36,284 bases of DNA, taken from Actinomycetota bacterium (GTDB lineage Bacteria; Actinomycetota; UBA4738; HRBIN12). Made by a program: the position numbers and the translations under genes. The notes under the pieces are model-generated. The model was not told the origin of the DNA. It did not search any database and was given only the letters and a program-made list of their open reading frames with translations. The DNA lies in the NCBI GenBank assembly GCA_016201135.1, contig JACQDK010000020.1:1-36284 (forward strand), read 5' to 3'. Below are positions 25,310 to 33,865 of the stretch, piece by piece; position 1 is the first letter of the stretch; the number at the start of each line of letters is the position of its first letter.

Positions 25310-27127
25310 TCACGTCCGGACGTTGCCGAGCCAGCTCCGGAACAGCCCCGCGTAGACGCCACCGGCCTGGACCAGCTCCGCGTGGGTCCCGCGTTCCACG
25401 ACTCGGCCGCCGTCGAAGACGAAGACGGTGTCCGCGGTCGCGGCCGTCGAGAGACGGTGGGCGATCGTGATCGACGTTCGTCCGGTAGATAGCCGCCTGA
25501 GCGCCTCGGAGATGCGTCGCTCGGTGGCGGGATCTACCGCGCTCGTCGCCTCGTCGAGGATCAGCACGCCCGGATCGCCGATCTGCGCCCGAGCCAACGA
25601 GACGAGCTGACGCTCGCCGACCGACAGGGACTCGCCGCGCTCGCCGACGCGCGTGTCGAGACCCTGGGGGAGTGATCTGACCCAAGCGCCGAGGCCGAGC
25701 TCCTCGAACGCGGTCTCGATCTCGCGGTCGCTCGCGCCCTCGCGGCCTGCGCGGACGTTCTCGCGAACCGTCATGTCGAACAGGAACCCATCTTGTGGCA
25801 CCATCCGCACTGTCGACTGGCGCGACTCGCGCGCGATCTCACGCAGAGGGACGCCCTCGATCGTGATCCCACCTTCGATGGGGTCGGCAAGTCGCGTGAG
25901 TAGCTTGGAGAACGTGGTCTTGCCCGACCCCGTCTCGCCTACGATCGCCACGTGCCCGCCGGCCGGCACCTCGATCGAGACCTCGCGCAGGACCGGCGGC
26001 CCGTCACCGTAACGATAGCCGACGTTCTCGGCGCGGACGGAGAGTGGGCCCGCCGGCAGCGCGACGCCGGGCGAGGGCTCGACGATCTCGACCGGTAGCT
26101 CGAGCAGCGCGAGGATCTTGCGCCAGCCGGCGATCGCCGTCTGCGTGTCGGCGTAGATCTCGGGCAGGTCGGTGAACGTGTGCACGAACATGTCGGCCAG
26201 GAACAGGAACGCCGCCACGCGCCCGAACGTGAGCCCCCATCTCGGCCCGAACGTCGCGCCCACGAAGATCACGACCGAAAGCGACAGCCCCCAGAACACC
26301 GTCGCCATCGGGAACAGCGTCGCCGTGCGGAAGTGCGCGAGGACCTGCGCGTTGTAGCGGTCGCGGATCGAGCGCTTCACGCGGTTGTCGACCCGCTCCT
26401 CGAGCCCGTACGCGCGCACGACCGCGGCGCCCATGACGCTCTCTGAGACCTCTGACAGCATCTGCCCGACCCGCACGCGTACGAGGTCGAACGCGGCCGA
26501 AAGCGCCGCTTGCAGCTTCGACACCACGAACAGGAGCGGGCCGACCAGCAGGACGACCGGGATGGCGAGCTGCCACGAGTAGATGAGCATCAGCAGGAGC
26601 GCGCCGAGGATCTGCGCGAACGACACGATCCACGCGATGCCGCCCCACTCGGTGAACTGTGACAGCGTGTCGACGTCGGCGGTCACGCGAGCCACGAACA
26701 CCCCTCGCCGCTCCTGCGACTGCGACGCGATCGAGAGCCGGTGGATGTGCTCGAACCCCCGCACGCGGAGCGTCATCAGGGCCTCCTCGGACGCGCGTAC
26801 GAGCCTTCGAGCGGCCGCCCGGCCGGCGACGTAGGTCCCGGCGACCAGCGCGAACGACAGGCCGCAGATCCCGAACACGAAGCCCGGGTGGAACCCGCCG
26901 GTGAAACCGTGGTCGAAGATCTGCTGGATAAGCACGGGCGCGACGAGGTTGGCCACCGCTGCGGCGAGGGAGACGACCACCGTGAAGCCGAGGCCCGTGC
27001 GCAGCGCGGGACTCTCTCGGAGGCCGCGGACCAGCACGCTCCAGGATCTCTGAAGGTGCATCGGGATCGGGAGGTCGTGCTCGGGCTCCGCGACGGCGGG
27101 CGTCTCGTCCACCACCGCGGCGTTCAT
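25310..27127 (-). CDS. ABC exporter half-transporter with the intact ATP site (second subunit)
   Basis: A 605-residue protein: six-TM ABC exporter domain (about 38-340), then a nucleotide-binding domain. Motifs are Walker A GETGSGKT (398-405), Q-loop in MVPQDGFLF, signature LSVGE (501-505), Walker B with catalytic Glu526 (LILDEATSAVD) and switch His557 (IAHRLST). The signature is degenerate (LSVGE instead of LSGGQ/E), but Walker B and the H-loop are complete. ATG 27127 overlaps the stop of the partner gene by 4 nt (ATGA). With that partner it forms a heterodimer. Substrate unknown; lipid, peptide or drug export is typical of the group. Confidence 0.92.
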   Translation of the reverse strand: MNAAVVDETPAVAEPEHDLPIPMHLQRSWSVLVRGLRESPALRTGLGFTVVVSLAAAVANLVAPVLIQQIFDHGFTGGFHPGFVFGICGLSFALVAGTYVAGRAAARRLVRASEEALMTLRVRGFEHIHRLSIASQSQERRGVFVARVTADVDTLSQFTEWGGIAWIVSFAQILGALLLMLIYSWQLAIPVVLLVGPLLFVVSKLQAALSAAFDLVRVRVGQMLSEVSESVMGAAVVRAYGLEERVDNRVKRSIRDRYNAQVLAHFRTATLFPMATVFWGLSLSVVIFVGATFGPRWGLTFGRVAAFLFLADMFVHTFTDLPEIYADTQTAIAGWRKILALLELPVEIVEPSPGVALPAGPLSVRAENVGYRYGDGPPVLREVSIEVPAGGHVAIVGETGSGKTTFSKLLTRLADPIEGGITIEGVPLREIARESRQSTVRMVPQDGFLFDMTVRENVRAGREGASDREIETAFEELGLGAWVRSLPQGLDTRVGERGESLSVGERQLVSLARAQIGDPGVLILDEATSAVDPATERRISEALRRLSTGRTSITIAHRLSTAATADTVFVFDGGRVVERGTHAELVQAGGVYAGLFRSWLGNVRT

Positions 27128-28899
27128 CGTTCACCTCGCTCGTAGGCGCGGACCATCGCGGCGTAGCCGGGCTCGCCGGCCAGGAGCTCCTCGTGCGAGC
27201 CGGCCGCGCGCAGCCGGCCGCGCTCCAGGTAGAGGACGCGGTCGGCCATGCGGATCGTGGACAGTCGGTAAGCGATGACGATGAGCGTCGTCTTCAGCTC
27301 CGCGCGCAGGCCGACCAGGATCTCGGCCTCGATGGTCGGGTCGACGGAGCTCGTCGCATCGTCCAGGATCAGGACGCGAGGCTTGCGGACCAGCGCCCGG
27401 GCGAGTGCCACCCGTTGCCGCTCCCCGCCACTCAGCGTGTGCCCGCGCTCGCCGAGCACCGTTTCGAAGCCTTTCGGAAGCGCGCGGATGAAACGGTCGG
27501 CCTGCGCGATCGTGGCGGCCCGCTCGATCTCATCTCGCGAGGCGTTCGAGTCGAGCGCGATGTTCTCCGCGACCGTGTTCGCGAACAGGAAGCTGTCCTG
27601 GAACACCATCGAAGCGGCGCGCCGCAGCGATCTCGCCTCGACGTGGCGCAGGTTCACTCCCCCTATCAGGATCTCGCCCGATGTCGGATCGTCCAGGCGG
27701 ACGAGCAATTGCGCGAGCGTCGACTTGCCGACGCCCGTCGGCCCGACCAGCGCCACCGACTCGTTCGCGCGGACGTTGAAGGTGACCTCGTCGAGCACGC
27801 GCACGCCGGCGAACTCGTAGGAGAGCGCCTCGGCTCGTACGTCGAGGGACTCGTCCGGCAGGACCACCGGCTCGGCGTCGCGTTCGATCGTGATCGGTTG
27901 CTCGAGGACCCCGGCTATCCGGCCGTGACCGACCACGGCGCGAGGGAGCTCGGACAGGATCCAGCCGATGAATCGCATCGGCCACGCGAGCATGCCGAAC
28001 AGCGTGACCATCTGCACCAGCGTTCCTAAGGTGACCGCGCCGGTCGACACGCGCCACGCCCCAACGGCGATCATCACCGTGATCGCGAGCGAGGGGAGTG
28101 CCTCGAGCGCGGGCTCGAACCCGGCGCGTACGAGCCCCGCGTCGGTGCGCTCCTTGCGAAGCTGTTGCGCCTTGTCGCGCAGGCGTTCGACCTCGGCCCG
28201 CTCGCGCCCGAGGGCCTTCACGACGAGCGCTCCGTCGACGGACTCGTGCGCGACGGAAGACACGTCCCCGATCCGCTCCTGCGCGCGCTGTGCCGGTCCT
28301 TGCATCCGGATCGCGAACGAGCGGTTCAAGATCGCGAGCGCCGGCACCATCAGCAACCCGACGAGCGTGAGGTATGGATCGGTGAGGACGAGCGAGACCA
28401 TCGCGAACGAGACCAGGAACATCACGCCGATCGCAAACGGGACCGGATACAAGACGTCGATGGCCGCCTCGACGTCAGCCTCCACGTGCGCGAGGAGCTC
28501 GCCCGTCGGCGTGGCGCGGTGGTACGCGAGCGACAGATCCCTGTACCGGTCCGAGACGCGTTCGCGAAGCGTGGCCCCCACGGCGGAGCCCAATACGCCG
28601 CTGTAGTACCGGCGAACGCCGATCCCCGTCGCGCGAAGGATCGCGAGTCCGATGACGGCAGCGATCGCGAGCCACACCGTGCCGGCGCTCACTCCCTTGC
28701 CGAAAGCCGGCCGCAGCACGCGGTCGGTCACGCGACCGAGCGCCACCGTCACCCCGACCGAGGCGACCGCGAACGTGAACGCGCCGCAGACCGAGATGAC
28801 GAACGGCTTGGGATGGGCCTTGATGTAGGAGCCGACCAGGCGCATGCCGCGACCGAACAGCCCGCGTGCGTCGATCAGATCCTGTGCCTCGGTGCTCAT
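27124..28899 (-). CDS. ABC exporter half-transporter with degenerate ATP site (first subunit)
   Basis: A 591-residue protein with a six-TM domain (about 30-325) and a nucleotide-binding domain. Motifs are Walker A GPTGVGKST (386-394), signature LSGGE (489-493), Walker B ILDDATSSVD with Asp514 in place of the catalytic Glu, and IAYRLST with Tyr544 in place of the switch His. Both catalytic changes are those seen in the inactive site of heterodimeric exporters such as TM287/288 and BmrCD. ATG 28899 lies 101 bp from the divergent UvrD2 gene. It is translated first and overlaps the partner by 4 nt. Confidence 0.92.
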   Translation of the reverse strand: MSTEAQDLIDARGLFGRGMRLVGSYIKAHPKPFVISVCGAFTFAVASVGVTVALGRVTDRVLRPAFGKGVSAGTVWLAIAAVIGLAILRATGIGVRRYYSGVLGSAVGATLRERVSDRYRDLSLAYHRATPTGELLAHVEADVEAAIDVLYPVPFAIGVMFLVSFAMVSLVLTDPYLTLVGLLMVPALAILNRSFAIRMQGPAQRAQERIGDVSSVAHESVDGALVVKALGRERAEVERLRDKAQQLRKERTDAGLVRAGFEPALEALPSLAITVMIAVGAWRVSTGAVTLGTLVQMVTLFGMLAWPMRFIGWILSELPRAVVGHGRIAGVLEQPITIERDAEPVVLPDESLDVRAEALSYEFAGVRVLDEVTFNVRANESVALVGPTGVGKSTLAQLLVRLDDPTSGEILIGGVNLRHVEARSLRRAASMVFQDSFLFANTVAENIALDSNASRDEIERAATIAQADRFIRALPKGFETVLGERGHTLSGGERQRVALARALVRKPRVLILDDATSSVDPTIEAEILVGLRAELKTTLIVIAYRLSTIRMADRVLYLERGRLRAAGSHEELLAGEPGYAAMVRAYERGER

Positions 28900-28988
28900 C
28901 CCCCCATGATGCCCGACGCCGGGCTCAGGCGACCTTCAGGCTGGCCTCCTCGCAGACCTGATCGCCGGGGTGCATCAGAAGCCGATGC

Positions 28989-28994
28989 TAGGGT
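28989..28994 (+). promoter_or_regulatory. -10 box TAGGGT of leaderless uvrD2
   Basis: TAGGGT ends 6 nt before GTG 29001, so the start codon would be at or near the transcript 5' end. No ribosome site lies before the GTG. Same pattern as the methyltransferase gene. Confidence 0.45.
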
Positions 28995-29000
28995 CGTGGT

Positions 29001-30920
29001 GTGCCCGCCCTCGAGGATGCGTTCGCCAGGTTGAATGGCGCACAGCAGGTGGCAGCCCTCGCGGTCCGCGGGCCCGTGGCGATCGTGGCGGGCGCCGGCA
29101 CGGGCAAGACGACGACGATCACGGCGCGCATCGCGCAGCAGGTCGCAACCGGCGCGTTCGAGGCGTCGCAGATCCTCGCGGTCACGTTCACCGACAAGGC
29201 CGCACGCGGATTGAAGCGCCGGCTCGCGTCGCTCGAGGTGGAAGGGGTCCAGGCTCGCACGTTCCACGCCGCCGCGCTGTGGCAGCTGTCGGGGCTGTGG
29301 ACGTCGCACACAGGTGAGTCGCTGCCCGAGGTGCTCGATCACAAGGCGCCGCTGATCGCGTCGCTCGCGAACACGCTGCCGCCACCGCACAAGTTCCTGC
29401 CGCGGCGTGAGCTGGCCGGCGAGATCGAGTGGGCCAAGAACCGCATGATCAGCCCGTCGGAGTACCTCACTGAGATGGGTGACCACGAGCCACCGATCCC
29501 GGCCGAGCTGATGCTCCGCGTCTACGAGGGCTACGAGCGGCGCAAGCACGCGATGGGCCGGCTGGATTTCGAAGACATGCTCGGGCTTGCCGTCCGGCTG
29601 CTCGATGAGCATCCGGCAGCCGCCGAGCAGGTTCGCACGCGGTTGCACGCCTTCACCGTGGACGAGTTCCAGGACGTGAACCCGTTGCAGGCGGCGTTGC
29701 TCGACCGCTGGCTCGGCGATCGCGACGACCTGTGTGTGGTCGGCGACGACTACCAGACGATCTACGCGTTCACGGGCGCATCGCCCGAACACCTGCTGGG
29801 CTTCACCGAGCGGTTCCCAGACGCGACGGTGGTGCGCCTGGAGCAGAACTATCGCTCCACCCCGGAGGTGCTGGAGGTGGCCAACCGATTGGCGACGCGC
29901 ATGGGTGGGTTCCGCAAGACCTTGCGAGCGACGAGGCCGTCGGGCCCGCCGCCGGTCACGCTCGCGGTGCCGAGCGAGGAGGCCGAGGTCGACGCGATCA
30001 TCCAGGCGGTGCGCCGGCTGCACCAGGAGGAAGCAGTGCCGCTGGAAGAGATCGCGGTGCTCTACCGGATCAACGCCCGATCCGAGCCCTTCGAAGAGGC
30101 CTTCGCCGGTGCTGGCATCTCGTACCAGGTGCGAGATGGTGCGTTCCTGCGTCGACCGGGCCCGCGGGCGGTGCTCCAGCGGTTGAAGGACCCGAGCGGT
30201 GGCGGCGTGGACGATATCGTCGCGACCATCACGGATCAGCTCGGCTACGACCCCTCGGCACATCCCGATAGCGACGAGGAGATCACGCGTCAAGCGGACC
30301 TGGGGCGGATGCGATCGCTCGCCGCAGAGTTCGCGCAGGCCGATCCCGATGGCGACGCGGCCGCGTTCATCGCCGAGCTCTCCGGTCGGTTCTCCGCCGA
30401 GAGCAGCGGACGCGGCGTGAACCTGCTCACGTACCACCGGGCCAAGGGCTTGGAGTTCGACGCGGTGTTCCTGCCGCGGCTCCTCGACGGCGAGCTTCCG
30501 TTCCGCTCGGGGCGAGCCAAGGCCGACCCCGACGAAGAGCGGCGACTGTTCTACGTGGGCATCACGCGTGCACGCCGCCACCTGTTCGTGACGTGGCCGA
30601 CCGGCGCGAAGGCCAAGCCGAGCCCGTTCCTCGACGAGCTCGGGGTCGCGCGGCCCGCGGGGGCGCGCACGAGGCCACCACGGTCGGCCGTCACGGTCGG
30701 TCGAGGCGGCGACGTCTACGACCGGTTGAAGGGCTGGCGCCTCAAGCGTGCCCAAGCAGACGGCGTGCCCGCTTACGTGGTGTTCAACAATCGGACGCTC
30801 GAGGAGATCGCCGAGCGCAAACCGAAGGACTGGGCGGATCTGGCTGCGGTCTCGGGCATCGGGCCGACGAAGCTCGAACGCTACGGGGACGAGGTTCTCG
30901 CGATCGTCGCCTCCGGCTGA
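29001..30920 (+). CDS. uvrD2: UvrD2-like superfamily I DNA helicase with HRDC domain
   Basis: A 639-residue helicase. Walker A is AGAGTGKTT (30-38), motif Ia TFTDKAARGLK, motif II VDEFQD (220-225), motif III GDDYQTIYAFTGAS, motif IV EQNYRSTPEV, motif V LLTYHRAKGLEFDAVFLP and motif VI YVGITRARRHL. The C-terminal 67 residues are an HRDC domain (WRLKRAQADGVPAYVVFNN, then VSGIGPTKLERYG). This is the plan of mycobacterial UvrD2, which unwinds 3'-tailed DNA. The four-Cys motif that joins helicase and HRDC in Mycobacterium UvrD2 is absent; a Pro/Arg linker takes its place. GTG 29001 is a leaderless start. Role: DNA repair and replication housekeeping. Confidence 0.9.
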   Translation: MPALEDAFARLNGAQQVAALAVRGPVAIVAGAGTGKTTTITARIAQQVATGAFEASQILAVTFTDKAARGLKRRLASLEVEGVQARTFHAAALWQLSGLWTSHTGESLPEVLDHKAPLIASLANTLPPPHKFLPRRELAGEIEWAKNRMISPSEYLTEMGDHEPPIPAELMLRVYEGYERRKHAMGRLDFEDMLGLAVRLLDEHPAAAEQVRTRLHAFTVDEFQDVNPLQAALLDRWLGDRDDLCVVGDDYQTIYAFTGASPEHLLGFTERFPDATVVRLEQNYRSTPEVLEVANRLATRMGGFRKTLRATRPSGPPPVTLAVPSEEAEVDAIIQAVRRLHQEEAVPLEEIAVLYRINARSEPFEEAFAGAGISYQVRDGAFLRRPGPRAVLQRLKDPSGGGVDDIVATITDQLGYDPSAHPDSDEEITRQADLGRMRSLAAEFAQADPDGDAAAFIAELSGRFSAESSGRGVNLLTYHRAKGLEFDAVFLPRLLDGELPFRSGRAKADPDEERRLFYVGITRARRHLFVTWPTGAKAKPSPFLDELGVARPAGARTRPPRSAVTVGRGGDVYDRLKGWRLKRAQADGVPAYVVFNNRTLEEIAERKPKDWADLAAVSGIGPTKLERYGDEVLAIVASG

Positions 30921-30938
30921 CCTCGCTGCGCCGCTCAG

Positions 30939-30958
30939 CCGATCGTGAGCGCGATCGG
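30939..30958. terminator. Hairpin between convergent uvrD2 and marR
   Basis: CCGATCG, a 6-nt loop and CGATCGG form a perfect 7-bp stem, 19 bp after the UvrD2 stop and 63 bp before the MarR stop. It lacks a U tract. It is probably a transcription end for the plus-strand gene, possibly for both. Confidence 0.45.
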
Positions 30959-31020
30959 GACCGCCGCGAGCGCCATCGACACCGGGCAGCCGACCAGGAA
31001 TCGGACCCGCGACACGCGGC

Positions 31021-31551
31021 TCAGGAAACCGCCTCCGCATCCGGATCGGTTTCCACGAGCTCCCCGTGCACCTCGGACTCTCCCCGCTCCGCTGACACCA
31101 TCTTGCGTAGGAGCTTCACGAACGCATCGCGCTCTTCGGGGTCCAGCCGCCGTATCCCGGGGAGATCGTCGGCGAACGCGGCCTCGAGCATGGTTCTCGT
31201 CGCGCGTCCCTTCTCCGTGAGCTTCAGCTTCTTCACGCGCCGATCGCTGGGATCGGTCTCACGCACGACCAGCCCCTGACCTTCGAGGATGTCGGCCAGC
31301 GAGGTGACGAACGAGGGGTCGCAGCCGAGCTCATGTCCGAGCTTGTTCATCGCGATGGGCTCGTCGAGCCGCGTGAGCGCCATCGCAGCCGGCAGGGGCA
31401 ATCCGAGGGTCTGGACGACGTCGTTCGCCCTGCCGCGCATCAGATCCAACAGCTGTGTGATGGCGACGAACGCTTCCCGCGAGGTGGCGGAGTCGGTTGC
31501 GGCATCCTTGCGCCGCCCGGAGCGCTTCGACGGACACATGCAGGTCAGCAT
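31021..31551 (-). CDS. MarR-family transcriptional regulator of the MmpL exporter
   Basis: A 176-residue winged-helix protein. The core is PAAMALTRLDEPIAMNKLGH (two helices), the recognition helix DPSFVTSLADILEGQG, and a wing VRETDPSDRRVKKLKLTEKG. The first 25 residues and last 20 are polar extensions. ATG 31551 is used; ATG 31539 is possible, and no good ribosome site separates them. The gene is divergent from the MmpL gene, 77 bp apart, with a palindromic site between. It most likely represses both itself and the exporter. Confidence 0.9.
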   Translation of the reverse strand: MLTCMCPSKRSGRRKDAATDSATSREAFVAITQLLDLMRGRANDVVQTLGLPLPAAMALTRLDEPIAMNKLGHELGCDPSFVTSLADILEGQGLVVRETDPSDRRVKKLKLTEKGRATRTMLEAAFADDLPGIRRLDPEERDAFVKLLRKMVSAERGESEVHGELVETDPDAEAVS

Positions 31552-31569
31552 ACCTGAGCGACTGAATGT

Positions 31570-31582
31570 TTGACTAACTCAA
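31570..31582. promoter_or_regulatory. Probable MarR operator TTGA-N5-TCAA
   Basis: TTGACTAACTCAA is an inverted repeat (TTGA and TCAA around five bases) midway between the divergent marR and mmpL genes, 18 nt from the marR start. TTGACT (31570-31575) also reads as a -35 for the plus strand, with TAGGAT (31591-31596) as -10, so a bound repressor would cover the mmpL promoter. Confidence 0.5.
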
Positions 31583-31628
31583 GGACTTGGTAGGATGCGG
31601 AGACGTTCCGAACAAGGAGCCCCGGCAG

Positions 31629-33830
31629 ATGCGTTCTTTGGCAGCGTGGTCCTACTCTCACCGCAGGATCGTCCTGGGCCTCTGGCTCCTTGCCCTGATC
31701 GGCGCCAACCTGCTCACCCGTGCCGCGGGCACCGCCTACTCGAGCGACTTCAACCTTCCGGACACCGAGTCGACCAGGGCGTTGCAGCTGCTGCGGTCGG
31801 TGGCGCCGAAGGAGTCCGGGGACAGCGAGCAGATCGTCTTCGGCACCGAAGGCGGCAAGAAGATCACCGATACCGCGGTCTCCCAGCAGATCCAGGTGAT
31901 GCTCGCGAAGGTCTCTCAACTGCCCCATGTCTCGAGCGTTGGCTCACCCTACGAGCCCGAGGGCATGGCGCAACGGAGCAAGGACGGCACCGTCGCCTTT
32001 GCCACCGTGAACCTGGATCGGCAGGCTCAGGATCTGTCTGTGGCCTACGCCACGGACTTCGTCAACACAGCCCGATCCGGTGGTGGCGACGGCGTCGTCG
32101 TCGCGGTCTCCGGACAGCTTGCCCAGCAGGCGAACCACCCCGACATCGGAGGGGTGGGTCTCGGCGTCCTTGCTGCGGGCATCGTGCTCTTCCTCGTCTT
32201 CGGTTCGCTCTTCGCGATGGCGATGCCGCTCGCATCGGCGCTCATCTCTCTTGGCACCGCGACCTCGGTGATCGGACTCCTCAGCCACGTGATCAAGATG
32301 CCGGACTTCTCCTCGGAGCTCGTGCTGTTGATCGGCTTGGGAGTCGGCGTGGACTACGCGTTGTTCATCCTCTCGCGCCATCGCCAGGGCCTGCTCGCGG
32401 GACGCGACATCGGATCCTCGGTCATCACCGCGCTCGACACATCCGGGCGTGCGGTCCTGTTCGCCGGGGCGGTGGTGTGCATCGCGATGCTCGGCATGTT
32501 CGCACTCGGGCTTGTCTTCCTGAACGGCCTCGCCATCGCAGCGAGCATCGGAGTGCTCTTCACGATGCTCGCTGCCTTGACGCTCCTGCCCGCGATGCTC
32601 GGGTTCGTCGGAGACAAGATCCTGTCGCGCAGTCAGCGGAAGAAGCTCGAGGCGACCGCCGCGCCGGCCGGCGGCCGCGACGGCTTCTGGATCCGGTGGG
32701 CGACGATGGTCGAGCGCCGCCCGGCTGCATACGGCCTGGCCGCGTTCTTGATCATCGTCACCCTCGCGGTCCCCTTCTTCAAGCTCCGCCTCGGCTCATC
32801 GGATGAAGGGAACGACCCGAAGGGATCCACCACGCGCACCGCCTATGATCTGCTGGCCAAGGGCTTCGGCCCCGGCTTCAACGGGCCGCTGGTGATCACT
32901 GCTGAGCTTGGTAGCTCCAGCCAGATGGCGACCATCACGAAGCTCTCGGCGGCGATCAGCTCCGAGCCCGGCGTGGCCGTGGTCGCACCGGCAACCACGA
33001 TCCCTGTCCCAGGTGGCAAGGAGATCGCGCTCATCCAGATCTATCCCGCCTCCGCACCGCAGGACGCCGCGACCACAGACCTCATCCATCACCTGCGCGA
33101 TCAGGTGATCCCCAAGGCCACCGCAGGCTCGGGCATAAAGGTCTACGTCGGAGGTATCACCGCCATCTTCGCCGACTTCGCCTCGGTCCTCACGTCGAAG
33201 CTTCCGATCTTCATCGGAACGGTCGTGCTGCTCTCGTTCCTGCTGCTTTCGATCGTGCTCCGCAGTCTCGTCGTGCCCCTCAAGGCCGCGGTCATGAACC
33301 TGCTCTCGATCGCGGCGGCATTCGGGGTCCTCACCGCGGTCTTTCAGTGGGGGTGGCTCGGAGGTCTCTTCGGCGTGAACCGAACCGGTCCCGTCGAGGC
33401 CTTCTTGCCGGTGATGCTGTTCGCGATCTTGTTCGGCCTCTCCATGGACTACGAGGTGTTCCTCGTGATGCGCATCCACGAGGAGTGGCTGCGAGGTGGC
33501 GACAACAAGGAGGCGGTGAAGCGCGGCCTTGCTGCAACCGGGCGGACCATCACGGCGGCAGCGGTGATCATGGTCGTGGTCTTCGGATCCTTCATCCTCG
33601 GTGGCCAACGCATCATCAAGGAGTTCGGGCTCGGTCTGGCCGCGGCGATCCTGGTGGATGCGGTGATCATCCGCACCGCCCTCGTTCCGTCGTTGATGCT
33701 CTTGATGGGCAGGGCGAACTGGTGGTTCCCCAAGTGGTTGGACCGTATCCTGCCGCACGTCCATGTCGACCCGGAAGACCTTTCGGAGATAGACGAAGAC
33801 CAGACGCCGGTGGCCGCAGCCACCGGCTGA
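31629..33830 (+). CDS. MMPL-family RND exporter
   Basis: A 733-residue membrane protein with two MMPL repeats of about six TM helices each and two extracytoplasmic porter loops (about 35-170 and 390-520). The proton-relay aspartates are in GVGVDYALFILSR (Asp242) and GLSMDYEVFLVMR (Asp607), the paired sites of MmpL and RND transporters. Length is in the range of smaller MmpL proteins, such as MmpL3-like ones without a long cytoplasmic tail. ATG 31629 has AAGGAG 9 nt upstream; a TTG at 31587 is less likely. Exports lipid, siderophore or drug; substrate unknown. Controlled by the divergent MarR. Confidence 0.92.
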   Translation: MRSLAAWSYSHRRIVLGLWLLALIGANLLTRAAGTAYSSDFNLPDTESTRALQLLRSVAPKESGDSEQIVFGTEGGKKITDTAVSQQIQVMLAKVSQLPHVSSVGSPYEPEGMAQRSKDGTVAFATVNLDRQAQDLSVAYATDFVNTARSGGGDGVVVAVSGQLAQQANHPDIGGVGLGVLAAGIVLFLVFGSLFAMAMPLASALISLGTATSVIGLLSHVIKMPDFSSELVLLIGLGVGVDYALFILSRHRQGLLAGRDIGSSVITALDTSGRAVLFAGAVVCIAMLGMFALGLVFLNGLAIAASIGVLFTMLAALTLLPAMLGFVGDKILSRSQRKKLEATAAPAGGRDGFWIRWATMVERRPAAYGLAAFLIIVTLAVPFFKLRLGSSDEGNDPKGSTTRTAYDLLAKGFGPGFNGPLVITAELGSSSQMATITKLSAAISSEPGVAVVAPATTIPVPGGKEIALIQIYPASAPQDAATTDLIHHLRDQVIPKATAGSGIKVYVGGITAIFADFASVLTSKLPIFIGTVVLLSFLLLSIVLRSLVVPLKAAVMNLLSIAAAFGVLTAVFQWGWLGGLFGVNRTGPVEAFLPVMLFAILFGLSMDYEVFLVMRIHEEWLRGGDNKEAVKRGLAATGRTITAAAVIMVVVFGSFILGGQRIIKEFGLGLAAAILVDAVIIRTALVPSLMLLMGRANWWFPKWLDRILPHVHVDPEDLSEIDEDQTPVAAATG

Positions 33831-33865
33831 GCCGGTAACCATCTCGGAGGGAAGGGGAACGGATC

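Noticed and set aside
30935-31015. A 26-codon minus-strand ORF of hydrophobic composition (GTG at 31015) just after the marR stop.
   Set aside because: No ribosome site, and it includes the terminator-like hairpin at 30939-30958. It may be chance or a remnant.
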